Positions 54,660 to 64,000 of a DNA stretch of 64,000 nt are shown here, one piece after another (position 1 is the first letter of the stretch; every line of letters begins with the position of its first letter). Source of the DNA: an uncultured Hyphomicrobiales bacterium (lineage in GTDB: Bacteria > Pseudomonadota > Alphaproteobacteria > Rhizobiales > TMED25); the NCBI GenBank assembly GCA_905181735.1, contig CAJIYR010000003.1, forward strand, positions 62,001 through 126,000, in the 5' to 3' direction. A model generated the notes under the pieces. That model searched no databases. It was given only the letters and a program-made list of their open reading frames with translations, and was not told where the DNA came from. The position numbers and the translations under genes are program-made.

Positions 54660-55952
54660 TTATCTTGAAAAAGGATCCTTTACAAGAATAGTGTCTTCTC
54701 TTTCGGGGCTAGTTGACAATACTGCAATTGGCACTTCAATTAAAGACTCGACTTCACGTACGTATTTGACAGCTTGAGCAGGCAAATCAGACCAACTTCT
54801 TGCACCTTTGGTAGATTCTTTCCACCCACTTAATGTTATATAAATAGGTTCAACGTTTCTTTGAGCCTGTTCAGAAGAAGGGAGGTAGTCTATAATTTTT
54901 CCATTCAACTTGTAACCTGTACAAATTTTTAATTCTTCAAATCCATCTAAAACATCTAACTTAGTTAGGGCTATACCTGTTATACCAGCAACTTTAGTAG
55001 TTTGCCTTACCAAGGCAGCATCAAACCATCCACATCTCCTAGTTCTTCCCGTAACTGTTCCAAACTCATTTCCTACCTCTCCTAATCTTTGGCCTACTTC
55101 ATCATCTAACTCAGTTGGAAAAGGTCCGTTACCAACTCTTGTTGTATACGCTTTAGTTATTCCCAGCACATAATCTATTGATTTTGGTCCAATACCTGAA
55201 CCTATTGCTGCTTGAGCTGCAACAGTATTGGACGAAGTCACGTAAGGATAAGTTCCAAAATCTATATCCAAAAGTATACCTTGAGCACCCTCAAAAAGAA
55301 TTTGCTTGCCCTCACGACGCAGCTTATCCATCAATAGCCAAGTTGAATCAATATAAGGTATAATTAAATCTTTTATTTCTTTCAATTTATCAATTACATC
55401 AGAATTTTTTAGAGCTTCTAAACCGTATCCCTTGCGCAATAAATTATGATGATGCAATAATCTTTCCACTTTCACATCCAATTGATCCAAATCCTGCAGA
55501 TCCATAACTCTAATTGCTCTTCTTCCTACCTTATCCTCATATGCAGGACCAATACCACGACCTGTTGTGCCAATCTTTTGTATTCCTGCTGAATTTTCTC
55601 TAGCCGCATCTAGGTCTTGATGCAAGGGTAGAATAAGAACAGCATTTTCTGCTATACGCAAATTATCAGGACCTACATCCACCCCAAGACTCTTCAATTG
55701 ATTAATTTCAGAAAATAAAGCCCAAGGATCTATCACTACACCGTTACCAATAATCGACAACTTTCCTCCTCTTACTATTCCAGAAGGCAGTAAAGATAAT
55801 TTATAAGTTTTTCCATCTACCACTAGAGTATGACCTGCATTGTGGCCACCCTGAAAGCGAACTACTACATCAGCTTTCTCAGATAACCAATCAACAATTT
55901 TCCCTTTTCCTTCATCGCCCCATTGAGAGCCAACTACAACTACATTTGTCAT
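54660..55952 (-). CDS. purA: Adenylosuccinate synthetase
   Basis: A 430-aa GTP-dependent enzyme joining IMP and aspartate, the first committed step to AMP. The P-loop-like [11 protein letters not shown] is at 8-18, [10 protein letters not shown] near 36-45, and the Lys-loop signature [14 protein letters not shown] follows. Length is normal. AGGAGA precedes the ATG. It is third in a serC-serA-purA operon with only 9 nt from serA; many relatives have hisZ between the two, absent here. Confidence 0.97.
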   Translation of the reverse strand: MTNVVVVGSQWGDEGKGKIVDWLSEKADVVVRFQGGHNAGHTLVVDGKTYKLSLLPSGIVRGGKLSIIGNGVVIDPWALFSEINQLKSLGVDVGPDNLRIAENAVLILPLHQDLDAARENSAGIQKIGTTGRGIGPAYEDKVGRRAIRVMDLQDLDQLDVKVERLLHHHNLLRKGYGLEALKNSDVIDKLKEIKDLIIPYIDSTWLLMDKLRREGKQILFEGAQGILLDIDFGTYPYVTSSNTVAAQAAIGSGIGPKSIDYVLGITKAYTTRVGNGPFPTELDDEVGQRLGEVGNEFGTVTGRTRRCGWFDAALVRQTTKVAGITGIALTKLDVLDGFEELKICTGYKLNGKIIDYLPSSEQAQRNVEPIYITLSGWKESTKGARSWSDLPAQAVKYVREVESLIEVPIAVLSTSPEREDTILVKDPFSR

Positions 55953-55961
55953 TAATATCTC

Positions 55962-57554
55962 CTATAGATCAAAGGCTAAAGGTTTAACTTGTATTACATT
56001 CTCTAATGAAGAGGCATTTTTGAGCATCTCATCACTCAATGATACATCAATCTCTATAAGTGCAATTGCATCTCCACCAATGGCATCTCTACCCAATTGA
56101 AAATTAGCTATATTTATCCCTCCAAGACCAAGAGAGGTGCCTAGTAAACCAATGAATCCTGGCTTATCATGGTTTGTTACATAAATCATATTTTTAGCAA
56201 ATTTAGCTTCCATATCTATGCCTTTAATCTGTATAATTCTTGGTGTTTTATCTGAGAAAACTGTACCGGAAATAGACCTTTCTTGGCGTTCCGTTCTAAT
56301 AGTTAAGCTAATATAAGAAGCGTAAGCACCATAGCTTTCTGTATTAACTTCTTCAATTTTAATGCCTCTAGCTTTTGCAATAGATACAGAATTAACCATA
56401 TTAATATCCTCTAATAATGGTTTTAATACTCCTGTGACAGCAGATGCTGTAAGCGCTTTTGTGTTCATGTTAGCGATATCACCAGCATACTCAATTTTAA
56501 TACTTAATATAGCCGTTTCCGTAATTTGGCCAGCAAACAAACCAAGGTTCTGGGCCAATGAAAGGTATGGCTTTAATGTAGGAGCCTCTTCTGCTGTGAC
56601 TGATGGAAAATTTATAGCATTAGTTATTGCACCGGTTAATAAATAGTTTGACATCTGCTCTGCAATTTGTATCGCAACATTCTCCTGCGCTTCGCTTGTT
56701 GATGCGCCTAGATGTGGGGTGCAAATGACATTAGCAACTTCAAATAACGGGTTATTTATTGCAGGTTCTTCGCTATAAACATCTATTGCCGCTCCTGCTA
56801 CTTTTCCTGTTTTAAGTGCATTCAATAGAGCCTTTTCATCAATTAATCCCCCTCTTGCACAATTAATTATTCTGACATTATTTTTCATAGATGAAATCGC
56901 GACTTCATCAATTATATTCCTTGTCTTGTCAGTCAAAGGTGTGTGTAAAGTAATAAAATCTGAACGTTTAAAAACATCATTCAAGCTAACCTTTTCAACG
57001 CCCAGTGTTTCGGCTCTTTCTTCGCTTAGATAAGGATCAAAGCCTATTACTTTCATACGTAATCCTTGAGCACGGTCGATAACAATTGATCCTATATTTC
57101 CACACCCAATCACACCAAGAGTTTTTCCTGTTATCTCAGTGCCCATAAATTTACTTTTTTCCCATTTTCCACTTCTCGTAGACTGATCAGCTTCTGGTAT
57201 TTGCCTTGCTAAAGATAACATCATGGTTATCGCATGTTCTGCAGTTGTAATTGAGTTACCAAAAGGAGTATTCATTACAATAATACCCTTAGCAGTGGCT
57301 TCGTTGATATCAACATTATCAACTCCAATACCAGCCCTACCAATAATCTTAAGTTTTTTTGAGTTCTCTAAGATTTTTGGAGTTACTTTTGTTGCTGACC
57401 TTATAGCTAAGCCATCATAATCATTAATAATACTTAATAACTTTTCTTTATCTTTCCCAAGATCTGGCTGGTAATCAACTTCAATACCACGTTCAGCAAA
57501 AATATTTACCGCAGCTTCGCTTAATTTATCTGAAATTAATACTTTTATTGTCAT
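55962..57554 (-). CDS. serA: D-3-phosphoglycerate dehydrogenase, long form
   Basis: A 530-aa NAD-dependent enzyme for the first step of serine synthesis. The substrate/NAD domains contain GRAGIGVDNVDI, GVIGCGNIGSIV and the catalytic HLGAST. The extra intervening domain (about 320-450) and the C-terminal ACT domain (NHDKPGFIGLLGTSLG onward) mark the long type I form; ACT domains can bind serine for feedback control. It follows serC by 34 nt and shares the structured leader upstream of serC. Confidence 0.96.
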   Translation of the reverse strand: MTIKVLISDKLSEAAVNIFAERGIEVDYQPDLGKDKEKLLSIINDYDGLAIRSATKVTPKILENSKKLKIIGRAGIGVDNVDINEATAKGIIVMNTPFGNSITTAEHAITMMLSLARQIPEADQSTRSGKWEKSKFMGTEITGKTLGVIGCGNIGSIVIDRAQGLRMKVIGFDPYLSEERAETLGVEKVSLNDVFKRSDFITLHTPLTDKTRNIIDEVAISSMKNNVRIINCARGGLIDEKALLNALKTGKVAGAAIDVYSEEPAINNPLFEVANVICTPHLGASTSEAQENVAIQIAEQMSNYLLTGAITNAINFPSVTAEEAPTLKPYLSLAQNLGLFAGQITETAILSIKIEYAGDIANMNTKALTASAVTGVLKPLLEDINMVNSVSIAKARGIKIEEVNTESYGAYASYISLTIRTERQERSISGTVFSDKTPRIIQIKGIDMEAKFAKNMIYVTNHDKPGFIGLLGTSLGLGGINIANFQLGRDAIGGDAIALIEIDVSLSDEMLKNASSLENVIQVKPLAFDL

Positions 57555-57588
57555 TGTGCCACCTGTGTATATTAGAAATTTTTTATTA

Positions 57589-58749
57589 TTAATTTTTAAA
57601 GTCGTCTATTGTTATAGAATACGCCCATTCTATCCAAGGAATAAGCATTTCGATATTAATTTTTTCTATTGTTGAACCACACCAAATTCTTAGTCCTGGT
57701 GGAGCATCTCTATATGAACCTATATCATAAGCAACATTTTCACTCTCTAGCAAGACAGTGATACTCTTTGCGAATAAATTAGTGTCTATCTTTTCTTCTA
57801 AGACTTCTCCAAAATTACAAAATTCTAAGCACACCGAAGTATTGGACCTGTTATCTTTATCTTTCGCTAAAAACTTTATCCACGGTGTCTTTTCTACCCA
57901 TTCAGATATGACTCTGCTGTTGCTGTCAGCTCTATCTATCAAAGCTCTTAAGCCACCAATTCTAACAACCCAATCCAGTGCGTTTAAATAATCCGCAACA
58001 CAAAGCAATGAGGGTGTATTTATCGTTGAGCCTTTAAAGATTTGCTCATCAACCTTTCCGGACTTCTTTAGTCTAAATAATTTTGGTACAGGCCAAGGTG
58101 GATTATAGGAATTAAGTCTTTCGATGGCCCTTGGAGATAAAATTATCATGCCATGCTGAGCCTCTCCTCCTAAAACCTTTTGCCAAGAAAAAGTTGTAAC
58201 ATCTAACTTAGACCAATCAATAGATTGCGCGAAAATTCCCGATGTAGCGTCACAAAGAGTTAAACCATTTCTTTGCGATTCAATCCAATCTAAATTTGGC
58301 ACTCTGACACCAGAGGTTGTACCGTTTAACGTAAAGACAACATCTCTATTAAAATCTATTAAATCAAGGTCTGGTAAGTCACCGTACTCAGCCTCAAATA
58401 TTCTAATGTCCTCTAATTTTAGTTCCTTTACTACATCTCCTACCCAGCCTTTGCCGAATGATTCCCATGCCAAGATATCTACACCACAATATCCAAGCAG
58501 TGTCCACATAGCGAGCTCAAAAGCTCCGGTATCAGAGGCAGGAACTATAGCAATTCTATAATCATCAGGGATTTCTAGTAAATCAGCGGTGAGGTTGATT
58601 GATTTCTCAATCATTGATTTCGGTCCTTTGGCTCTATGAGACCTTGCCAATGCACTGATATCTAATTTTGTAATTGCCCAATCTGGATTTTTTGCACAGG
58701 GTCCAGAGGAAAAAAACGGGTTATTTGGTTTTACTTTTGGTTTATTCAT
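57589..58749 (-). CDS. serC: Phosphoserine aminotransferase
   Basis: A 386-aa class V PLP aminotransferase for the second step of serine synthesis and for pyridoxal phosphate synthesis. FFSSGPCAKNPDW at the N-terminus, SDTGAFELAMWTLLG, NGTTSGVRVPN and the Schiff-base lysine in TFSWQKVLGGEAQHG show the alphaproteobacterial/archaeal SerC subgroup. It is the first gene of serC-serA-purA and is preceded by a compact structured leader RNA, so it is probably under RNA-level control. Confidence 0.95.
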   Translation of the reverse strand: MNKPKVKPNNPFFSSGPCAKNPDWAITKLDISALARSHRAKGPKSMIEKSINLTADLLEIPDDYRIAIVPASDTGAFELAMWTLLGYCGVDILAWESFGKGWVGDVVKELKLEDIRIFEAEYGDLPDLDLIDFNRDVVFTLNGTTSGVRVPNLDWIESQRNGLTLCDATSGIFAQSIDWSKLDVTTFSWQKVLGGEAQHGMIILSPRAIERLNSYNPPWPVPKLFRLKKSGKVDEQIFKGSTINTPSLLCVADYLNALDWVVRIGGLRALIDRADSNSRVISEWVEKTPWIKFLAKDKDNRSNTSVCLEFCNFGEVLEEKIDTNLFAKSITVLLESENVAYDIGSYRDAPPGLRIWCGSTIEKINIEMLIPWIEWAYSITIDDFKN

Positions 58750-58750
58750 T

Positions 58751-58818
58751 GTATCTCTTTACCCACCCTTACAGATAGTTGACTCTCGTTGGGGAGAGCT
58801 GTCCCATAACTTTGATAC
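58751..58818 (-). ncRNA. Structured serC leader RNA (serC-motif-like cis-regulatory element)
   Basis: Read 5' to 3' on the minus strand, three nested helices can form: GTATC (58818-58814) with GATAC (58755-58751), ACAG (58802-58799) with CTGT (58774-58771), and CTCTC (58798-58794) with GAGAG (58787-58783) closing a CCCAAC loop. TCAACTAT is an asymmetric bulge. AAGGGTGGG lies between the second and outer helices; its G-runs could pair with the CCC loop as a pseudoknot. The outer helix ends one base before the serC ATG. A serC leader motif is known in Alphaproteobacteria; identity with it is inferred, not checked. Confidence 0.6.
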
Positions 58819-58948
58819 TCTAAAAAAATATATATCGCAATAATAAAAAATTATTATATTTTATTTTATATCTTATTATGATCTATATAGTTTATTATTT
58901 CGTAAATTCAATAGAACTGTTATCGTTAACTAATTTAAGCTAAAAAAA

Positions 58949-59839
58949 ATGATAAATCAAAAGATGCTAAACTGGGTATTTCTATCCATGCTTGTTATAT
59001 TTTGGGGATCAACGTTTGCATTAACAAAACATTCTTTATCAGAGTATTCTCCATTATGGATTGTAGCCCTAAGATTACTTAGTGGTTTCTTAGTGATTTA
59101 TACTATCTTGCGCCTCAATGGTGAAAATTTGCCAACCGGAATAATAAATTGGATATGGCTAACATTAATAGGATTAACAGCAGCTATACCATTTTATCTA
59201 ATTTGCTGGTCAACTCAATATATAGACACCGGCATAGGTGGAGTATTGTTTGGAATAGGTCCTCTTTTTACCGCATTCATAGCTCATTTCTTCATCGTTA
59301 GCGAGAGAATTAATATCAGAAAAATCTTAGGATTAATAATAGGATTTATTGGGATTTGTATACTTTTAAACAAAGATCTTATTCACGCTCTTGATTCTAA
59401 TATACACTATTTACTTCCTCAAATTGCAATTATATTTGCTGCAATGGGCTACTCTATACAAATAATATGTGTTCGTATCATGCCGGATATTAGCTTACTT
59501 CAAAAAACATCTGGTGGGTTTCTTGTTGGGGCAATTATTTCAATTATTCTTGCCTTTCTATCAGATGGCTTGCCTAACATAACACTAACTGATAGCACCT
59601 TTCTTTCAGTTCTAGTAATGGGGTTTTTTTCTACGGCAATGGCAGGGTTAGTAATGTTCCATCTTTCAAAAATTGCAGGACCAACCTTTGTATCTATGAC
59701 CCATTACCTATTGCCACCTTACGTAGTAATCCTTGGTGTCGTTGCATTAAATGAAAAAATTTCTATTGAGCAAATTACTGCAGTTTTAGTAATTATTATA
59801 GGAATAGTAGTAAGCAGAAGTAAGCAGAAGAAAAATTAA
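58949..59839 (+). CDS. EamA/DMT family transporter
   Basis: A 296-aa, ten-helix drug/metabolite transporter made of two EamA repeats. The first has FWGSTFALTKHSLSEYSPLWIVALR, the second ends MTHYLLPPYVVILGVVALNEKIS. Such proteins usually export amino acids or metabolites. The last codons fall in a 10-bp tandem duplication (59811-59830). It is divergent from the serC operon and converges on glmM with one nucleotide between stops. Substrate unknown. Confidence 0.87.
   Translation: MINQKMLNWVFLSMLVIFWGSTFALTKHSLSEYSPLWIVALRLLSGFLVIYTILRLNGENLPTGIINWIWLTLIGLTAAIPFYLICWSTQYIDTGIGGVLFGIGPLFTAFIAHFFIVSERINIRKILGLIIGFIGICILLNKDLIHALDSNIHYLLPQIAIIFAAMGYSIQIICVRIMPDISLLQKTSGGFLVGAIISIILAFLSDGLPNITLTDSTFLSVLVMGFFSTAMAGLVMFHLSKIAGPTFVSMTHYLLPPYVVILGVVALNEKISIEQITAVLVIIIGIVVSRSKQKKN
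59811..59830. repeat. Ten-bp tandem duplication at the 3' end of the EamA gene
   Basis: TAAGCAGAAG is present at 59811-59820 and repeated exactly at 59821-59830, encoding the final SRSKQKKN. With one copy the frame would run on to a TAA 14 nt inside what is now the convergent glmM end. Confidence 0.85.
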
Positions 59840-59840
59840 A

Positions 59841-61190
59841 CTATCTCAATAAGCCTGTTTCCAGTTCAATTAATATATCATCTACAACAGCCTCTAATAA
59901 ATTATAGTCTTCTGCTTCTCCCATTACTCTTATTAATGATTCAGTTCCTGATGGCCTTATTACTACTCTACCAAATTTACCTAATTTTCTTTCACTTGTC
60001 TTTGTTAGAGATTCTATGAATTTGGGATCAATATTTTTACTATCAATATATCTAAAATTTTTTATTATTTGAGGTATATTATCGAACTTATTGCATAAAA
60101 CGCTCACCAGTTCATTGGATTCTACTAAAATAGATAATATTTGGACCGTAGCCAACAATCCATCACCTGTTGAAGAATAATCCATCATAACTATATGACC
60201 AGATTGCTCACCTCCAATATTAAAGTTATTTTCTCTCATATATTCAACTACATATCGATCACCGACCTTAGTTCTATGTAAGTCAATTTCTTGTTTCTTA
60301 AGATACTTTTCAAGCCCTAAATTTGACATTAAGGTTGAAACAATTCCATTATTTTTTAATTTACCCTGTCTATTCCATTCTAACGCTATTAAACACATTA
60401 ATTTATCGCCATCAACAATATTGCCTTTTTCATCTATAACAATGATTCTATCCGCATCTCCATCCAAAGCAATTCCAATATCAGCTTTCTCTGATAAAAC
60501 TCTAGAAATTAAATTATCTAACGCAGTTGATCCGCAGTTCTTATTAATATTAAATCCATCAGGAGATACTCCAATTGATATAACCTCAGCCCCCAATTCC
60601 CATAAAGTTAAAGGAGCGACTTTGTATGCAGCACCATTAGCGCAATCAATTACAACTTTTAACCCGTCGAAAGATAAATTGCGTTTCAATGTACCTTTAA
60701 TAAACTCAATATATCTTGCTTGGGCATCATCAATTCTTTTCGCTCTACCAATACTACTTGCTTCAACAGCTAAGGAACGTACGTCGACGTCAATATTATT
60801 TTCAATCTCTATTTCTTTTTCATCAGAAAGCTTGAAACCATCAGGTCCAAATAATTTTATCCCATTATCGTCAAATTTATTATGCGAAGCAGAAATCATA
60901 ACACCGAGATCTGCTCTCATTGACCTTGTAAGCATTGCAACCGCTGGAGTTGGCATTGGTCCCAATAAAAAAACATCCATACCCACAGATGTAAATCCAG
61001 CCACTAAAGCTGATTCTATCATATAACCAGAAAGCCTTGTATCCTTCCCAATGACTACTCTATGCCTATGATCGCCAGAGGTGTATACGCTTCCAGCAGC
61101 CATTCCTACTTTAAGTGCAATTTCTGGTGTCATTGGAAAAATATTAGCCTTACCCCTAATACCATCTGTACCAAAATATTTTTTATTCAT
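59841..61190 (-). CDS. glmM: Phosphoglucosamine mutase
   Basis: A 449-aa enzyme interconverting glucosamine 6- and 1-phosphate for UDP-GlcNAc, peptidoglycan and lipopolysaccharide. The phosphoserine is Ser102 in ISASHN, same number as in E. coli. The metal loop is DGDADR, the sugar-binding GGEQSGH and the phosphate-binding [12 protein letters not shown] are intact. AGGAT precedes the ATG. It follows ftsH by 68 nt; the folP gene usually found between these two in proteobacteria is not here. Confidence 0.97.
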   Translation of the reverse strand: MNKKYFGTDGIRGKANIFPMTPEIALKVGMAAGSVYTSGDHRHRVVIGKDTRLSGYMIESALVAGFTSVGMDVFLLGPMPTPAVAMLTRSMRADLGVMISASHNKFDDNGIKLFGPDGFKLSDEKEIEIENNIDVDVRSLAVEASSIGRAKRIDDAQARYIEFIKGTLKRNLSFDGLKVVIDCANGAAYKVAPLTLWELGAEVISIGVSPDGFNINKNCGSTALDNLISRVLSEKADIGIALDGDADRIIVIDEKGNIVDGDKLMCLIALEWNRQGKLKNNGIVSTLMSNLGLEKYLKKQEIDLHRTKVGDRYVVEYMRENNFNIGGEQSGHIVMMDYSSTGDGLLATVQILSILVESNELVSVLCNKFDNIPQIIKNFRYIDSKNIDPKFIESLTKTSERKLGKFGRVVIRPSGTESLIRVMGEAEDYNLLEAVVDDILIELETGLLR

Positions 61191-61258
61191 AAAAAAATCC
61201 TAGAAAAAAAATTAATACCGCATCATTTGATAATAACACACAATTACTAGCAAAAAAA

Positions 61259-63190
61259 TTATGACTGTGTTTGTGGTTTCATTTTTTTATTTTTAGCAAT
61301 ATTCTTTGGCGGCGTTTTTGTTTTTTTATCAGAAGGTACAACAGAACCATCTTCTGGTGGAACAGATTTTTCGTCAACCTCATCTTCTCTAAAAGGTTTA
61401 TTTCCTTTTAATAAGCCAAGAATCTCATCGCCACTTAATGTTTCATATTGCAAGAGACCTTCAGCTATAATAATCAATTCTTTTTTATACTTAAGCATAA
61501 TTGACGTAGCTAACTTATGACCTTCCTCTACAAGATAATATATTTCTGAATCTACTATTTTTTGTGTTTCGTCAGATAAATTTTGTGTACGAGAAACCGA
61601 ATGACCAAGGAATACTTCGTCTTCGTTACCTCCATATGCCAAAGGTCCTAATTTATCGCTCATTCCAAATTGTGTAACCATTGCTCTTGCCATATTTGTA
61701 GCCATTTTTATGTCCGAAGAAGCGCCAGAGGTAACCTTATCCTCTCCAAACACAAGTTCTTCAGCAGCCCTACCTCCCATTGCAACGGCCAAATCTGACT
61801 TTAGTTTTGCCTTTGTTAACGAAAGCTGATCTCTCTCAGGTAATCTCATAACCATACCAAGAGCCCTTCCCCTAGGTATAATTGTTGCTTTATGTATAGG
61901 ATCAGAAGCAGGTTGTTTTACCGCAACCAAGGCGTGCCCTGCTTCATGGTATGCAGTTAATTTTTTTTCCTCATCGTTCATAACGAGTGTTCGTCTTTCC
62001 GACCCCATCATAACTTTATCTTTAGCATCTTCAAACTCAACCTGAGTTACAACCCTCTTGCCTCTTCTCGCTGCCAATAGAGCTGCTTCATTAACCAAAT
62101 TAGCCAAATCTGCACCAGAAAATCCTGGAGTTCCACGCGCTACAACCTTTAGATCAATTTCATTGGATAACTTAACCTTCTTAACATGAACTTTTAATAT
62201 TTTTTCACGACCAATAATATCTGGATTAGGGACATGAACCTGTCTATCAAATCTACCTGGTCGAAGCAACGCCGGATCGAGTACATCTGGCCTGTTGGTA
62301 GCAGATATAAGAATTACTCCTTCATTTTCTTCAAACCCATCCATCTCGACTAATAACTGGTTTAAAGTCTGCTCTCTCTCATCGTTCCCTCCGCCAAGAC
62401 CTGCTCCCCTATGGCGACCAACGGCATCAATTTCATCAATAAAAATGATACATGGCGCATTCTTCTTACCTTGCTCAAACATATCTCTAACTCGACTAGC
62501 TCCAACGCCAACAAACATTTCAACAAAATCTGAACCTGAAATAGTAAAAAAAGGAACTCCAGCTTCACCTGCAATAGCGCGTGCTAACAAAGTTTTTCCA
62601 GTACCCGGAGGTCCTATTAAAAGAGCTCCTTTTGGTATTCTGCCGCCTAAATATTGAAACTTTTTAGGGTCTTTTAAAAATTCAACAATTTCTTGCAGGT
62701 CATCTTTTGCTTCGTCAATACCCGCGACATCATCAAATGTTATCTTGCCTTTTTGTTCATTTAGTAATTTTGCTTTTGATTTTCCAAATCCCATTGCTCC
62801 CTTGCCACCAGATTGCATTTGTCTTAAAAAAAACACCCAAACACCGATTAATAAAAGCATTGGAAACCATGAAATGAAAATAGATAGCAGTGCGCTCTCT
62901 CCAATAGGTTCAGCGCTAATGGTAACACCTTGCTGGTTTAGCTTATCTATTAAACTAGGATCTTCAGGAGCATATGATTGAAATGCGGTGCCGTCATTAA
63001 ATCTACCTTCTATAAGATTTCCTGATATTACTACGTCACTAACATTTCCGCCACTAACCTCAGATAACATTGCACTGTAACTTATATCTTTTACACCTCT
63101 TGTTTCACCTGTATTCTGAAACATGTTAAATAGTGCTACCATTAGCAACCCTATAACAACCCAAATTGCAACGTTTTTTAAATTACCCAC
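61259..63190 (-). CDS. ftsH: ATP-dependent zinc metalloprotease FtsH
   Basis: A 643-aa membrane-bound hexameric AAA protease. Two membrane helices (about 6-24 and 101-121) flank a periplasmic domain. Walker A GPPGTGKT is at 193-200, Walker B IIFIDEID follows, the arginine finger region is [12 protein letters not shown], and the zinc site HEAGH is at 415-419. The tail is lysine-rich. It degrades misfolded membrane proteins and, in E. coli, sigma-32 and LpxC. The start is GTG 63190 with GGAG eight bases before it. tilS lies 84 nt upstream. Confidence 0.98.
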   Translation of the reverse strand: MGNLKNVAIWVVIGLLMVALFNMFQNTGETRGVKDISYSAMLSEVSGGNVSDVVISGNLIEGRFNDGTAFQSYAPEDPSLIDKLNQQGVTISAEPIGESALLSIFISWFPMLLLIGVWVFFLRQMQSGGKGAMGFGKSKAKLLNEQKGKITFDDVAGIDEAKDDLQEIVEFLKDPKKFQYLGGRIPKGALLIGPPGTGKTLLARAIAGEAGVPFFTISGSDFVEMFVGVGASRVRDMFEQGKKNAPCIIFIDEIDAVGRHRGAGLGGGNDEREQTLNQLLVEMDGFEENEGVILISATNRPDVLDPALLRPGRFDRQVHVPNPDIIGREKILKVHVKKVKLSNEIDLKVVARGTPGFSGADLANLVNEAALLAARRGKRVVTQVEFEDAKDKVMMGSERRTLVMNDEEKKLTAYHEAGHALVAVKQPASDPIHKATIIPRGRALGMVMRLPERDQLSLTKAKLKSDLAVAMGGRAAEELVFGEDKVTSGASSDIKMATNMARAMVTQFGMSDKLGPLAYGGNEDEVFLGHSVSRTQNLSDETQKIVDSEIYYLVEEGHKLATSIMLKYKKELIIIAEGLLQYETLSGDEILGLLKGNKPFREDEVDEKSVPPEDGSVVPSDKKTKTPPKNIAKNKKMKPQTQS

Positions 63191-63274
63191 TGACGTATCT
63201 CCAAGTCAAAAAATTATTGTTTAAATCTTAACTAGCATTTCATTAAACCCTTTGATAGCATTATAATTATAAAC

Positions 63275-64000
63275 TTAGCGTTTGTAATGGTATAAAAAAC
63301 ATGAATTTAATTTGCTACTGTTATATATATTAGGTATATTTGGAAGTAATACAAGACTCCCGTCCCTAAAACCTGCAGGTAATGTTAATAAGGCATTTTT
63401 TGGAATATTGATTAAATCAGTTTTTTTTATAGCTTCTGCATTAATAATATAATTGCCAATGGCTGCTAATTCTACAGCAGGTTCTTCTTTATCTAAAAAA
63501 ACAATAAACCTATCATCCCATATAATTTTCTGACCGGGTTTAATACTAACTCTTGGTAAATTTCTATTTTCTCTGAATATTACAATCTCTTTTTTATTTT
63601 TCAATATCCTGCAACCACTAAGTGTAATTTTAAAGTCGCTATCATGGATATGTTTTATAATATTTTCTAAGGAATTCAGTGAAATATATCTATGGCCACT
63701 CACTATGTTTAAGGACATTTGTAAAATGCGTAATTGTATTTCTTCGTTGCAAACTAGAAATTTATCATTATCAAATGAAATATAACCTGCATCATCTATA
63801 TAACTAATTTCATTAAATTTCTTTAACGAAATATCCTCCAACGCTTCTTGTGATCTAGTTAACCTATTTATCGTTTTAGATATATTTTTTAAATCAATAT
63901 CAATATCATTTAGGTTCTTAATATATGTTCTTACTCGAACTCTCTCATATCGATCATCAAGATTCGAAGGATCATCTATCCATTCTTGATTAAAATTTAT
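63275..64000 (-). CDS. tilS: tRNA(Ile)-lysidine synthase TilS, C-terminal part (5' end outside window)
   Basis: The frame is open from the right edge of the window to a TAA at 63275, giving the last 241 residues. The edge-proximal segment contains WIDDPSNLDDRYERVRVR, the TilS motif after its catalytic PP-loop domain, which lies beyond the window. Downstream are the substrate-binding helical domain and the C-terminal lysine-rich strand region. The enzyme makes lysidine at C34 of tRNA-Ile(CAT). Any apparent start near 63841 is an internal TTG. Order tilS-ftsH-glmM is usual for the class. Confidence 0.9.
   Translation of the reverse strand: MNFNQEWIDDPSNLDDRYERVRVRTYIKNLNDIDIDLKNISKTINRLTRSQEALEDISLKKFNEISYIDDAGYISFDNDKFLVCNEEIQLRILQMSLNIVSGHRYISLNSLENIIKHIHDSDFKITLSGCRILKNKKEIVIFRENRNLPRVSIKPGQKIIWDDRFIVFLDKEEPAVELAAIGNYIINAEAIKKTDLINIPKNALLTLPAGFRDGSLVLLPNIPNIYNSSKLNSCFLYHYKR

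Noticed and set aside
60421-61026. Open 201-codon plus-strand frame antisense to glmM
   Set aside because: It mirrors conserved glmM codons and shows no domain; a shadow frame.
63275-63841. A complete 188-aa gene starting near 63841
   Set aside because: The apparent start is an internal TTG; the frame stays open to the window edge and the added residues contain the TilS W.DDPSN motif.

Overview
The window is 64 kb of a very AT-rich (about one third G+C by eye), gene-dense bacterial chromosome. Gene content points to an aerobic, free-living alphaproteobacterium: CtrA beside the phosphotransferase ChpT and a DUF1134/EipA envelope protein, a petABC bc1 complex, oxygen-dependent HemF, a UbiK-YbjN-ProC neighbourhood, a serC-serA-purA operon, and tilS-ftsH-glmM. 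The low G+C, short intergenic gaps and 4-nt or shorter gene overlaps resemble streamlined marine lineages (low-GC SAR116/AEGEAN-169-like groups are candidates), but the clade cannot be fixed from this sequence alone. I count 69 protein genes (the first and last run off the window) and two tRNA genes. I see no rRNA, IS element, integrase or CRISPR array, and no gene-free stretch over 300 nt.

Layout. 0-3.8 kb: trxB-lysR converging on an aminotransferase/monooxygenase pair across a hairpin-rich gap. 3.9-9.9 kb: a plus-strand run uvrB, a FolM/PTR1-like reductase, uvrC, pgsA, moaD, moaE. 9.9-13.4 kb (minus): branched-chain aminotransferase, a TetR/COQ9-like protein, proC, ybjN, ubiK. 13.5-19.8 kb (plus): lgt, midA-like, pgeF, prs, rplY, pth, ychF. 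19.8-23.1 kb (minus): apt and the bc1 genes. 23.3-28 kb: trmL-hemF against a minus-strand GNAT-DUF1285-nudL-DUF6111-cca operon. 28-31.7 kb: GSH-hydroquinone reductase, msrA, a phosphodiesterase and an MFS carrier.

31.7-44.9 kb is the most accessory-looking part. It holds an amidohydrolase/lactonase, MATE pump, a stand-alone lipoyl domain with thiamine-dependent E1 alpha and beta, a Gfo/Idh dehydrogenase, an alpha/beta hydrolase, a GMC oxidoreductase, a two-domain dimeric-barrel protein, glyoxalase I, an HpcH/HpaI aldolase and two paralogous MFS carriers. Together these look like uptake and oxidation of a small organic compound (sugar acid, lactone or similar), ending in pyruvate-type fragments; the substrate is unknown.

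45-64 kb returns to core genes: tRNA-Met, mnmA, yajQ, ctrA, chpT, cysQ, eipA, a TauE-type exporter, tRNA-Glu, a DUF6476-like protein, rluD, rpoH, an MFS carrier, purA-serA-serC with a structured leader RNA upstream of serC, an EamA exporter, glmM, ftsH and the 3' part of tilS.

I found no clearly new multi-gene defence or mobile system. The points most worth a second look are the serC leader, the four-hairpin gap at 2012-2250, the accessory catabolic cluster with its E2-less lipoyl protein, the duplicated-domain protein at 40302-41039, and three short tandem duplications placed at gene ends.
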